From: Anseranas semipalmata
Taxonomy: Eukaryota; Chordata; Aves; Anseriformes; Anseranatidae
Direction of reading: 5' to 3'
NCBI GenBank assembly: GCA_013399115.1
Contig: VXAA01004389.1
Coordinates: 931,199-995,198, forward strand
DNA length: 64,000 nucleotides
Within the stretch, counting starts at the first letter, position 1; each line of letters begins with the position of its first letter. The notes beneath the pieces are model-generated. The model was not told where the DNA came from, did not search any database, and saw nothing but the letters and a program-made list of their open reading frames with translations. Shown here one piece after another: positions 21,650 through 34,280 of this stretch. Both the position numbers and the translations under genes were made by a program.

Positions 21650-24513
21650 CACAAGACGCTTTGGAGATTAGTTTAATTAACCCCTGACTCCCCAGAAATA
21701 CCTCCTACAAATAAATTCAAAGATACTGTGTTTTATCTGTTCATTGTAACAGTTGGAGAATTTTAATATACATGTGGTTTCCAAGCAGATCTCCATGCAG
21801 TGTGCATTCCTACCCCACTGTAAGCCTCCCATCCTGAGATTACCTCCTTGCAGACTCAATTCTCTAGGCTTAATGTCCTTGTGTTCCCTTTGTAGGGGAA
21901 CAGTGGGTTTGGAAAGGGAAAAAAGTGCTCTCAGCTCTGCTTTTAATCTCTCTTCTCATTCAGTTTGCTTTTTCCAACAAGAAAACTGGAACAAGCAGAC
22001 TTTACACACCAAAAATGATAAGGGAAGTGACAGGCATTGAGAGAGACCTTTGCATCCCTGTGAACATAACAGGAGAAAGTCTCCTTCGGCAGTTGCATGT
22101 ATATAATTTTTTACCTCATTAGAGAAGAGTAATGCTTCCCAAATACGAAAAAAGAGATGATTTCTTCTTTTTGGTTTTCACTTGAAAGCTCCAAAATCAC
22201 AGCCCTCTCAAAACTGTATCACTTTGTGTGTTGTATCAGGATTTAGATCATCATCTTTTAACTAGGAAGTCCTAGAAAAAAAACACGAAGATCACAAAAT
22301 AGAGAACTAAGGCTGAACGTATGATGAAGAAGGCATTTCCTGAAGATGATCTCTGCTTTGCTGATGTCTTTTATGTCCGTAAGCAACAGGATAGGAGTTC
22401 ATTGCAAAGCTCTCTAGGTCAGAGGTTTGTCTTTATGGTCATGGTCCCGTGGGAATCACAACATCACTCTTTCACCTACGTGGGATTGCTCTGTACTACA
22501 ACTAAGGGCCAAGCTAAAGGCATGAACTTAAAGGTGAGCTGAACAGCCTTGAAAAGAGCAGAAGCCAAGCTTTCTGTTTATTAAGAAACCCACACAACAG
22601 CAGAATTAAAATTAGATTTCCAAGCTCATAATAGCTGAGTCCCCCACATTTGTTACTGAATAACTGTAAAAGTTATTTCTGGGTGCTTTACTTGCTTAAA
22701 AATCAAGCTGTTACTGTGTGATTTTGGCTATAGCTTTAGAAATCCAAGTTTAGGAACAATATTTTTAACTTTAAGCCAAAATCTTTAACAAGCAAAACAA
22801 AATAAATCTCAAGGAAAACGTGGGCTTGGTTCCATTCTATCTGGAACCTAATTTCTTTCTTTGCTACCCACAAGGCTATAAAATACTGTAGCTCTGCTTG
22901 GGCTACACTTCAAAGCTATTCTATATACATGTAGATGACTGAAAAACACTGAAGGCAAAGGAAAGCCAGGCCCACACCACACAAATTAGCAATGCATTTT
23001 GTTCTGGAGGCAGTTTTTGTGGGTTTTAGAAACTAGTGGGCAACTTTACAGGTAGGTGATATAATGTTATGGCAGGCCCCAGTGAGCTGGAATTTTTCTC
23101 TTGATGAATATTTCAGTGGCACTCTCCAAGTCATTCTGAAAAAGAAAAAAAAAGGACAAGGGAAAGAAGCTAAGTTTGGGGATATGCATCCTTGTTTTTC
23201 CCTGGCTAGGGAAAACACTGTTCCTAGCAGTTCAACAGTGTTTAGCCTTCTCTCTTGTCTGTAAGTTATCAATTCCCATAATATATCAACAGATTTGATT
23301 TTTTGACTTTTTTTGTGACCCATTTCAGTCAGTTGGTGATTTCCTTAACATATTTGTTGATAAGTATGTAAACCAAATAAACAATGTAAACCAACACATG
23401 GTGCATGTTAGTGTATTATAAATTCCCTCCCACTATGGCTGGTTTGCAAAAGTGATATTGAGACAGTTCACATGTATGCAGATTTATTACTGAAGTCCAT
23501 TGCTGATGGCCTTCATTGCCTCTAACTGTGAAAAAAAAAAATGTGGAAAAAATAAAAGGGGGATAAATGAAAGAAAGAAGAGAGACAGAAGGGAAAAAGA
23601 AAGCTCTCCCAGTCGTGGCCAGCTAGGAAGAGAAGAAACCAGGGTTTCCAGAACTCTCCTGGGCATCCTCTGATGCATAGCATCTGGCTTCCCCCACGAT
23701 GCTTTTCCCACAGTAACTATATAGTTTCTACCAGGTCTTACTCAAGTCCTCAGCTGGTTGTCACTGCTTACTGTTGGTGTTGATTAGAGCATGCATTGAT
23801 CAGGACAGGAACTGCATGGCCAGTTGCTTGTGTGCACATGCCCATTATTGTGTCCCTTGCCTAAAATAGAACCTTTTACCAAAAGGGAACGAAAGTGGGG
23901 AAAAAGGGCTGATTCTCTGGCTGGTGACAATCACTGCCCATGAGAGCCCATCACAGGAAGGCTATCAGGGTGTGCAGGTGCAAGATTATAAGGATAGCAG
24001 CATGAGATTAAAAGTGCAAGAACAAAGAGGGGAAAATACTGTCCCAGGGGCTCTGAAAACATAGCCCCAACAGCCTGGGTGGGATGGTAGAGAGCTGTGA
24101 GGGAAAGGAAGGCTGCAAAATTGCAGAGAAAATTAGCCCTTAGCCACACAAACCAGCAACAGCATTTTCTTAGCATGGGAAGGTGTGACAAAGTAACATA
24201 CTGGCACCCTAGCAGTCAGTGGGATTTTCCCTTGGACTTCCCTGGAGCTGAAGGATTGCTTCATTACCTGAGAAAGGAGCGATCTGCTGTCCTTGGTTCA
24301 AATGTGCCTCTGTTCAGGGAGAGGCATTGGCTCCAGCTGCTCGGTGCAGTTTCTGAAGACTCACTCTCGCTGGAGGCTGTTGCAACCACTGCTTCTTATG
24401 CACTCAAATCACAGCCTGGTTGGCCTCTTCCTCTCTCACAGGGGATTTTCCTGCTGGCAACTTGAGTGAGAACCAACCTCTTAACCCCCCAACACCTCCC
24501 CTGCTTTCTTTTC

Positions 24514-24550
<37 letters not shown>

Positions 24551-26205
24551 TTTTTTTTTAATCATTGCTTAAGTAACACTTGAAACACAACTTTCTCCAC
24601 TGCAGGTCAGCAGCCAAGACCAGCTGAGGATGTAGGGATTCTGTGCTAAGAATAATAGCATAGCACATACCTACAGCACAACAGCAAAAGAAAAATGCAT
24701 TCCCTGCATTTTCTGATATGCTTTAGATCTTGCATTGAGTTTGACTGTGGGGCAATAATAGAGATTCCTGATTGTATGTCTTAATAGATAAAAATCTGCC
24801 AATTTAACTTTTATTCCGGCTGTGGTAGATAGAACAACAGCAACATCCCTTCAAGGGATGAGGTGGCAGTGGATGGACTTGTTTCCTAACACTCTGGAAA
24901 TGTTAACACAACATAGCGATGACAACAAGGAGGAAAACACAGAAATGCTCTCCTGTTTTATATTTTTATTTCTTTTAATTATTATTTATTTATTTCACAA
25001 CAAGAGCTCAGTACCAATGTTTCATTTATTACATCTTACTGCTTCAGAAACCAAGTAAGAAAACTAAAAGCATGACAGCCAGGAAGGAAGACATTTTTTG
25101 CATCTGAACACATAGGCAGAAAAGAGATAATAAGTAAACAAAGAGGAATCATTTATTTATTTTGAAGGTCCACTAAGACTTCTGTGATAGAGATCACACC
25201 AATTTATTTATTTTTGTTGAATTTGCAAGCACCTCATCTCTTCAGCCTGCTGTGCTGTGAAGCCAGTTTCTGCACTGCAGCATTAAGAAATAATTATTAC
25301 CCTTTATTGTGTAATGATTAGTTATTGCACAGGCTATGTAGAAGATTTCTGCAGTCGTCATGCCAACTCTCTCCTGCATCCTGATTTAACCCATTCTACT
25401 CTGGTGCAACAATCAGCCATGGGTGTGTTTAAGGGGGACATTCAGGCTGTGCACATCCCATTCTGATTTCACTTCATCATGGACACTAAAAGAGCACATG
25501 GTCTCACCTAGTATGTACAGGCACAAGTGTTTTAAAGACTGCTATCTTTTGCTCAGCCTGAACTTCCCTGCCATGATGTGAGAGGATTAATATGTATCCT
25601 GAGTGCCAGACCTCTTGCTGCTGTACGGTGAACCCCTCTGGGCGCTTCAAGTGCAGCCTCAGAAGCAGCCTAATCCAGTCCTTGTCAGCTGGCAGCATGT
25701 TTGCTCTGATAACAGGGCCTGGCAAGATGGGTCTTGATGGGTGTTTAAGAGAGATGCATGAAAGGAGCAGGAGAAGATTTAAAACAAGGCAGCATCTCAC
25801 TGGGAACCCGTCTGCACTCAGTTGCTCCAGTACAACCCAAGGTGTCTCTCCAGTGCTGCAGTTGATAGGGTCCCAACCTGACTGTCAGTCCTTCTGGGGG
25901 AGAAAACTGCTTGGCTAGAAAGTGAGAAGATCACTGTTTTTGCTTTACAGCGTGGGGAAAAGGGAGAAGGGCTGAGAACTTGAACACCAAGATGAATTGC
26001 ACAGCAAGGAAAACCAGAGCTGGTCTTTACTTAAATAAGCACTCTCCAAGCAAATTTACAAAAATGATGACATAGTTGTTTGCATTCTTATAGGAAATGA
26101 TACCATGCCATCCCAGCTTTGGTTTCAGTCCTGCAGTCCTGCATGCTGAAGGGTGCAGGAACAGACCCTCTGTAGCCAGCTTAGCTCATGAATACCTGGT
26201 ATTTG
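21650..26205. other. Non-coding, no recognised gene
   Basis: Mostly unique AT-rich DNA with several short open frames (for example about 108 codons at 25592-25918 on +) that match no family I know and lack paired splice signals. The only clear repeat is the TTTTC/poly-T tract near 24.5 kb. Confidence 0.5.
24504..24559. repeat. (TTTTC)n followed by poly-T
   Basis: About six TTTTC units run into 26 T residues. Confidence 0.95.
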
Positions 26206-26209
26206 ATAC

Positions 26210-26214
26210 AATAC
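26210..26214. repeat. Target-site duplication, left copy (AATAC)
   Basis: The 5 bp AATAC directly precedes the LTR and is repeated at 26809-26813 immediately after it. This is the expected footprint of retroviral-type integration. Confidence 0.9.
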
Positions 26215-26808
26215 TGTTGTGGTTTAGCCCCAGCAGGCAGCTCAGCACCACCCAGCCGCTCTCTCGCTCTCCCCAGGTGGGATGTGGGAGAGAATTGGAA
26301 ATTTAAAAGTGTGAGAACTCATGGGCTGAGATAAGGACAGTTCACTAGGTAAAACAAAAGCTGCATGCACAAGCAAAGCAAAATGAGGAATCCATTCGCT
26401 ACTTCCCATCGGCAGGCAGGTGTTCAGCCACTGCCAGGAAAGCCGGGCTCATCACACGTAACAGTTCCTTGGGAAGACAAACACCATCGCTCTGAACGCT
26501 CCCCCCTTCCTCCTTCTTTACCCCAGCTTTTGTTGCTGAGCATGACACCACATGGTATGGGACATCCCTTTGGCCAGCCTGGGCCAGCTGTCCTGGCTGT
26601 GTCCCCTCCCAGCTCCTGGCGCACCCCCAGCCCCCTCGCTGGCAGGGCAGCCCGAGAAGCTGGAAAGGCCTTGGCTCTGTGTGAGCACTGCTCTGCAACA
26701 GCTAAAACCATTGGTGGGTTATCACCACTATTTTCAACACAAATCCAAAACAGCATTGTGTGAGCCTCTATGAAGAAAATTAACTCTATCCCAGCCAAAA
26801 CCATGACA
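26215..26808. mobile_element. Solo LTR of an endogenous retrovirus
   Basis: This 594 bp element starts TGTTGTGGTTTAGCCCC and ends CCAAAACCATGACA, so the ends form an imperfect inverted repeat with terminal TG...CA. It is flanked by identical AATAC 5-bp duplications. Its internal sequence matches the LTR of an endogenous retrovirus group common in neoavian birds, as I recall it (CAGCTCAGCACCACCCAGCC, CTACTTCCCATCGGCAGGCA, GAAAATTAACTCTATCCCAG). No internal retroviral genes are present, so it is a recombination product of a full provirus. Open frames within it (for example 26365-26763 on +) are not retroviral genes. The intact duplication and good consensus match make it one of the younger insertions. 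Transcriptional orientation was not determined. Confidence 0.9.
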
Positions 26809-26813
26809 AATAC
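26809..26813. repeat. Target-site duplication, right copy (AATAC)
   Basis: It matches the left copy at 26210-26214 exactly and sets the right LTR boundary. Confidence 0.9.
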
Positions 26814-26826
26814 TTATATGTTATAG

Positions 26827-26846
26827 TTTTATTTTATTTTATTTTG
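26827..26846. repeat. (TTTTA)n microsatellite
   Basis: Four pentanucleotide units lie just downstream of the solo LTR. Confidence 0.85.
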
Positions 26847-26849
26847 TTA

Positions 26850-29800
26850 CTTGCTGCAATTACTACCTACAGCCCCTCAAGGTGAAAAGAGAAAAAGCCC
26901 ACACAGACACACAGACACGCACAAAGAAAAACAAAACAACACATTCTCCACACCAGAGCAGATCATGTCATGCAATTGCTATTACTGTTATGTATACATA
27001 GTTCATTATGCTGTCGGACACGCAGTGAGGAATGAAGGGCTTAATTGAAGAAATAATCTGAAAATCAAATAATTCTTTTCTTAGTGCTTCTTCAAAGAGT
27101 AGATTTTGCTAATGCTGCTCCACATTTACTTTTTTTAAAGTAATCTATTGATTCTGTAATTAAACATTTAACTGAGAGGAGCAGTATTTTCTTTTTTTTC
27201 TTTATTTTTTTTTCCTGAAAACAAGTAAAAGATTTATTATTTTATGGAATACAACACTTCGGTAACCAGAACTGATGGGAGACAGTGAGCAAAGTACAGG
27301 GAGAAGACAGAGGAAAGCTTCTCTCTTTAGATTTCTTTCTTGTGTTTCAGTCTTTCTTTAATTTCAGTCTCCATCCAGAAAGAACCTGTAAACAGAGGAT
27401 TCTTCCATTCAGATTCTTTCTTTCTTACTGCTCCCTCATCGGTACACCTCTTCCTTACACCATGCACTTGTCATCATTCTTTGGAAAGAAACAACCCAGA
27501 CAGTCATCAAATGACATCATCTGCTGTTTAAGTCTTTGAGTCAATGGGTTACACGATCACCTGTAAAGCCCCAGTCACACTTAGAGGTACTGTTTTGCGT
27601 GGTATCACACATTCATTGTAGAGCATTGCTGGTCTGAACAGGTTGCAGTCTGCATCTTTCATGGAGGTTGTCTGGTCATTACCTCTGACCTATCAGTCTA
27701 AGGAAGAGAGTGCAGGACACAAAAAGTTGTGAGGCTATAAGTAAAAAATAGATCTGGGACAAAACCACACATTTCCCTTATATTCAAGCTCACTGTCCTC
27801 ATTGCTCAGCCTTGGCATGTAGTCATTTTGAGCTTGTGACATTCTCCAGGGTAATGGTGAAGAAATTTGTTTGCAAGCAAGTCATCTCATCAGGCTTGGT
27901 GTTCTGGAATGTAATGCCAACAGAAATGGTTATTATGGGGACATAATTAGTAGGCTTCTTCATGGTAAAATGGCAGTAAAAGATTAATCCCCATTAACCT
28001 GAAGGATGGAGGAATTTTTTTAAGTTTTTCAATAGCCTCAAAACAGTTGTGTGAAGACAGGCTTTTCTGAGAACAGGCGTTCCCTCAGTCTTGTGTGATA
28101 ACTGGACACTGCTCCCATCAGACAGCTAATGCTCTCTTTTCCTTTCAGAACCCTGAAAAAAAAAAAAAAAANGTGCTGAACAATCTGCTAATTGTCTACA
28201 ATTAGTCCACTGGATATTTTCCCCTTGTATTTGAATTGTCCATCTGCAAGTGTGCTGGCTAAGCTTAGCAGTCTAATAGTTTCAAAGATCATGTCAAGGT
28301 CAAGAGACTCTGCTAAGTTTCTTGTGTTCAGCATTGAGAATTTGGCATTTTTGGCATGTGAGTGTTCACCTAACTCATGTGACACAGCTTTTCACCTCTA
28401 ATTTAATGACTTGTTATTTATAAGCAGAAGCCAAAAGTGCTCTAGATGGTGAGATAGGCACATAAGCTGGTCAGTAACTGTTCCCTTTCATGCTAGGAAG
28501 AGCACAAGTGTGGCATAGCTGAGGGGACAGATATCAAACCAGAAAGATCTTGGAGAAAGGAGAAAACCAGAGTGATGGGCTGTTCAGCAGAGGCTGTATT
28601 TATCGTCCCTTTTTCCACATCAGATAATTATTGCAAATCTCTGATGGTTGACTCCGTACCTCAGCTTCTTCTTGATGTTGGCTTGCAACAGGATCTTTTC
28701 GTTCAATACCTCTGGTGCTGATATGTTGCAAAAGTTTAAGGCTAGAAGAGGCATTATCTCACATCATCCACCTGTCTTTGTAAATGTGAAGCTAAAGGCA
28801 AATGATTTTAAAGAGTCATTAAGGCTAAGTGCAGGTCTATACTGTGGTTATCTCTTGGGCAATGGTGGGCAGTACTAGAAACTACCTTAGGAGATATTTT
28901 CTTTACTTACACCAGGACTACTGCCACACGGGATAGAAGCATCTCCTCCACCCTGACAGCAGGTTCAGTCCACTCCAAAAGTTCAAGCCTGGTTGCCTAT
29001 GAGCAATTCTAAGGCAATGTGTGTGAATCCAAAACAGGCCTGGCTTCCCTGGGAACTTAGTTTCTGTCTCATAGTTTCCTTCACTTCAGCATCTGGCTGC
29101 TCTGTCAGCCACTTTCTTGAATGCTTTGGAGCTGCAATGCAAGCAAAGGGATTCCAGCCTCATGGCGTTTCTGCTGTTTTAACATCACCTTCTTATGCAC
29201 CTGCTGTCTCTTCTGTTCACTGTGAGCCAAATGCTACTGCTCTTTTACTAATATTGAGTAGTACATCATATTGAAGAAATGTCCCAGAAATATCTGCCAT
29301 ATCAACTGCTATGTCTTGTGAGTGAAGGTCCCCAGATCTGGCACAAAACACTGACAGAATGAAACAGTATCCACTCTGAGAAAAGGCTGACAAATCTTTC
29401 ATAATCTTTCTCACCCAGATTTCTTAACACCTCTTCTCTCAAACATACCACTTAATCACATATGCTGAAAATACAGGGCAGCACATTTGAAAATATATGC
29501 AGGGGATATTTTACTCAGTGATTTTCATGTTGTAGATGACAGGCTATGGGCAGTTACTGAACTAAACAATGTAATGCATTTTTAAGAAACATTGGTCAGT
29601 CACATGGAAGTAAGCATCACCTCCAGGTATACTAATTGCTATGCCTTCTGTGATTAAAATTGCTGCTGATATCAGTTGCTATGTGTCTAGTTTTACACCA
29701 ATTACCAAGTCGGAGTTCAGAGGAATCCTTCCACTTAAGAAAAGGCAGCTGATTGATGGGGAAAGTGCATGATTTTCTCTTGAAACATGCAATATATATA

Positions 29801-30130
29801 ATTACTGTATGTCAGCATGTATAATTACTGCAGTCATGGATAGGGGCGTCAGTGATCTCTGCCTACATGGAGATTTTGTAAGCTTTAAAAGTGTCTTGGC
29901 CTTACAAATGAATGACCAAAAGGAGTATGGGATACACATAGGGAGCTAACAACCTGTAAATCGACAATATAGTGTCTCTACTATCACAGATAGAGAAATT
30001 CTAATTGTGGCATCACTTTTAAAGAGTCAGTTCAACACTTGGTACACTTTGTTAGCAAAGCAGAGGTTATCAACATTTATTTCTCTGTACCAGAGTAAAC
30101 AAAAGGCATAAAAAATTACTTCTCTCTGGT
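26850..30130. other. Non-coding, no recognised element
   Basis: Unique AT-rich DNA with T-rich tracts near 27190-27215 and an A-run ending in an ambiguous base (28155-28172). No exon, RNA gene or repeat family was recognised. Confidence 0.5.
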
Positions 30131-30134
30131 CTCA

Positions 30135-30222
30135 TGTTGATGTCACAGGGACCAGAACCCAGATGACCCAACTCTGCAAATTCAACACCATGCTCTTCAT
30201 ATTGGACCATCATTTTGCATGG
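30135..30222 (-). mobile_element. tRNA-derived SINE head, antisense (MIR/AmnSINE-like)
   Basis: On the + strand CAGGGACCAGAACCCAGATG, a spacer, and CAACACCATGCTCTTCATAT then TGGACCATCATTTTGC match the reverse of a tRNA-type SINE head (AGGA.TCGAACCCAGG ... CCAGTGCTCT..CC..TGGACCATGCTGCC). The element would read on the minus strand. The body upstream of 30135 is too diverged to classify. Confidence 0.5.
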
Positions 30223-30228
30223 AGCTTT

Positions 30229-30230
<2 letters not shown>

Positions 30231-30261
<31 letters not shown>

Positions 30262-30262
30262 T
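30231..30262. repeat. (TAA)n microsatellite
   Basis: About ten TAA units adjoin the SINE relic. An A-rich run with an ambiguous base (30308) follows about 45 bp later. Confidence 0.95.
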
Positions 30263-33200
30263 CAGAATAACACATTATATATTCTATGTTATAATAAAAA
30301 TAAAAATNATGTCAGCCAGGACTGAAGGAGAAATATTATGTATAATTACAGAGCTACACAGGCTAAAAGGTTACCCATCAGAATAATTTAATCTCTGGTA
30401 TTATTCTTTGTTGTTACTCACTCTCATGTCAGTGTTGTCTCTCCCTCCACCTCAAATCCTTAACTCGTTCCTCTGGCAGGATGTACAATAGCCAAAGTGG
30501 CATAAATCAAAGCCTAGAATCAAGAAAATTAGAATAGATTGGAAGTGCCAGCTCCTCAAGAGGGAAAAGAAAGAAACACAACCATGGGAGATCAGAAGAG
30601 TGATTGCAGCTTCATTACAAGGGCCGTTGTGCCATCAGAACTGGTTATTGCCTGTCACAGGCTGGTTTTATTTCCCAGCTCCTGACTGATGCAAAGCTTG
30701 ATCTGAAATAAATACCATCTATCCACTTTCTTTATAAATCTCCTCACTGTACTTGCATTTAATGTTTACAGGTCTTCACATTTTTCAAATAAAATATAGT
30801 TTTATACTTGTGGTATCTTTATCGTAAAGCAGCAGGAGAGAGGTTGAGGGCTGCACAGGAGCTCTTACTGATCCATGCAGAGGTGGGAACAAGCTCATCT
30901 GTGCCAAAAGACAGGATAAACTGTGGTGGGGACTTCCATGCATTGTGCTTTCAATGAAAACTGTTTCTTTATTCTGTGTCAGATCTGGACACTAATAACA
31001 AATTATATGAGTGGTCAAAATACTCCAGTTCTGAATTTTTAAAGATATCTTTCATCAATTTATTTAGTATTTAAAAAAATAGCTTTTTCCATCAAATCCA
31101 TAATATTAAGTTTTTTGATATCAGAAAGGTTTCAACAGCATATTATCATTGTGAGTTTCAGATTTCAAGAGAGCTGTAACAAAATACCTGGAGCATAAAG
31201 AGGTTAAAACAAACAAACAAAAAAAAGATGGTTGCTGCCAGAATGCTTGCCCTTTATTTAGCAAGAACCTTCACTAAGAGCAGATCTCCATACTGCCTTT
31301 TTTTGGGTAAAAAAGAACAGTTCAAGATAAAGATTTTTTTACTTTAATACCTATGTATAAAACCATAAATGATCTTCATATTAGCAACAGCTATAATTGT
31401 TAGACCAGCTACTTGTACAGCCAGCACAGTATACCTGTGCACATTATTTAGAAGCTGTATTTGGTGATAACTGTAGCAACATTTACAGTGTAGCTCACAA
31501 ATTAGTGTGAAGGCTTATTCTCCCTGTGTTCTGCAAATAGTAAAGTGCTTCTGGTTATACTTTTTGAGTAGCTTCAATCTTTAAAACAGCTTCAGCATCC
31601 TTAGCCTGAAGTACAGTGAGTGTTTTTCTCCTGTTGATGGAGTTTTGAAAATGTAACTCACGCAAGGGGTCCTTCAGATGCCAATAGGAGATTTGCAGGA
31701 GATTGTTTAAGAGTTTTGTTTAAGCAAGGACTGCAGAAATGGACTCCTTAACTCGGAATGAGGAGCTTCTTTGCATTAACAGCAACTGTCTCCAAACAGC
31801 AAGGGGGTGACCCTATTCTCATTTCCCGCCTATGTATTGAACCTCTGCGGAGGAAGGTTGCTAATGATATGGCACAGGAATTATTATTTTTAGAAAATGC
31901 ACAATGTAAGTGTACATGCACAAGCATGAGACAATCAACTAGTATTCAGTATCAGCTCACTATAAAGGCTGGTAATGAACAGACTGACTACGTTAGTTAT
32001 GCATCGGTGTGATGGCATTGTGGTTAACAGAGCTCTGCTGGCTTGTACTGCTGCTGAAGTTTTGTCCCCTGCTCCCATTAATCATAACACTTTTACCACA
32101 CAGCCAGTCTTGGAACACAAAATTTTAATTCCATATTTTAAAACAGGTTGTGTGAGACAAAAATGATCTAATCTTTATACTTTAAGGCAGTGATACAGTG
32201 TTGTTTTAAAACAACTTGTCATTGACTGGATAGTTGTCCTGAATGGACCGGTCCAAGCTCAGAGCTCATGGCAACAAAGGCAGTCAAAAAAATTCATCGG
32301 GTTTGGTGCACATAATGTCTGAGATGTGTTCTCACTCTCTACATGGAATTAAAAAGTAAACTATCAGCTATGTTTATCGTTGTTGACTGTCCAGATCTTT
32401 AATTAAGTTTCACCTCTTTCATTAATTTTTGTTCCTTTGTCTTTTTACTCCCTGATTCATTTTTAAGACTCTGAGCTAATGCTGCAGTGGTGAGCTTCTC
32501 ACCTCAGATTTGGTCTTTTTTTAAACAGTCTGCCTCTTTTTCAGTCATGATAGTGTTTCGTTGCGCATTACACTTCCTTATTTTTGTATGTATTATAGAA
32601 TTACTGCTGTCTCTAATGAAAGAAAGCATTTTAGAGCAAAGGGGTTTTATTTCATTTCCAACATACTAATTTCTTATGTATAAGCACTAGACAACACCTA
32701 ATAGGAGAGGAAGATAAAAATTAAACAGCTCAAGCTACCAGTAACTATTATTTATTTGTATTAATAAGAAATCAATAATGAAAATACCAAAACGCAGGAA
32801 AGTTATTCCTTAATTTATTTTTTAAAGACTTCCCCTCCATTAGATATTTTATTTTCTATTAGCTAAGAAATTGTAGTAGAAAATAACTGCCTTTATTAAA
32901 CAAAAAACAACACATATTTTCATTAAGAATTCAAAACAATAAATTTTCTCAGTTTTAGCCCTCTCACTGCAGGTATTTAATTTTAGTTTCTTTAATTTCT
33001 TAACAAAAATTTTAAAATCTCACTTATCTTTTTTTGCTTAACATTGTTTTGAGAACTGTCAGTGGCAGCTCAAAAATGTTCAAGGTGTGTGTGGAGACAC
33101 CAAATACAATGCAAAAACAAATTAGTGGAGGAAAAGCAGAAGATAATAAGGACATATATGTTTTATAAGATAGTGACAATTTTATAAAAATACATGTTAG

Positions 33201-33338
33201 TACTGTGATATAACCCATTAAAGAATAAGATTGTGACCCAAAAGCTTAGTATCTTGGTGAGTAGAATAAAGTACTTATTTGATTTGCCTGGATTCATTTA
33301 CATATAGAATGCCTTGTAATTTCCTATACAATAGGTAA

Positions 33339-33397
33339 TTTTATTTATTTATTTATTTATTTATTGGTGGGTGTGGGTGTGTGTGTGTGTGTGTGTG
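33339..33397. repeat. (TTTA)n then (GT)n compound microsatellite
   Basis: About six TTTA units are followed by a GGTGGGTGTGGG spacer and about ten GT units. Confidence 0.95.
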
Positions 33398-34257
33398 AAT
33401 AGGCTGCCATGGGGATTTCCTAGAACAGACTGGATTGATTTGCTAAAACTACACTTTCTGAACCTGAAAAGTGCATGTCTAACTCTGAACAGCAGTAATT
33501 TTTTGAGTCTTCTGTGGGACTGTCCACATGGTTGAGCAAAATGGGTATACAAGAGTTTGAAAGTAACCTTTGTTCCATTTTTTCCTGTTGAAAACCATGC
33601 AGGGTTATTGGCTTTCTATTAATTTGGGCACAAAACCATAAGTACTTGTGAAGGATGAACCATTGTCACAGACATTTGTGATGGCCTGTGTCAGGGTTTT
33701 GACTACAGGCAATTACTCTGGGATGATCTTCTTCAAATCGTTTCTTGGTTCAGTTTCTCCCACCATATGGGGACTTGATGGGATGGGGTGGCAGTGTTTT
33801 GGGGTTGTTATTTTCTTACAGTAAGTTTTCTCTTTCCCCATGAGCACTAGCATGTAAGTCCTACCTCCTTATATCCTACTGAGCTTAAATATCATGCTCA
33901 AGTGACCTTCTGTAACAGGATTTCTGTGAGTGATGTATTTTGTGCAGAGTGTCTAGTGAATACAGGAGAAAACAGAGAAGTCTGGCAAACCGTCACTTAC
34001 ACTAAAACTGGTAGGAGTGTGTGGGCAGGCAGGCAGTTGTCAGACTGTGTGTGGGACATGCCCACCTTGGTGCAAGCATGGAAGCACAAAAAGGAGATAG
34101 TGCCGCTGTGCTGGAAAGTGGCATTTTGGCTAATGGTCAGCAAGAAATGAGGCAAAGAAAAGGAATTGCTGGCTTACACTAATGCCAGTATTAGCACGTC
34201 ATTGCAAAAGAAGGACAGGACAGACTACAGAGCAGGAAACATTAGTGCTGAAACAGC

Positions 34258-34280
34258 TTTTTTTTTTTTTTTTTTTTTTT
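34258..34280. repeat. Poly-T tract (23 T)
   Basis: A homopolymer run. If it is a retroposon tail the element would lie on the minus strand to the right, but no such body was recognised. Confidence 0.9.

Noticed and set aside
22000..22130. Possible exon after TTCTCATTCAG
   Set aside because: The acceptor is plausible, but the following frame matches nothing known and no donor or partner exon was found.
26365..26804. Open frames of about 130 codons on both strands
   Set aside because: They lie wholly inside the solo LTR, which encodes no protein.
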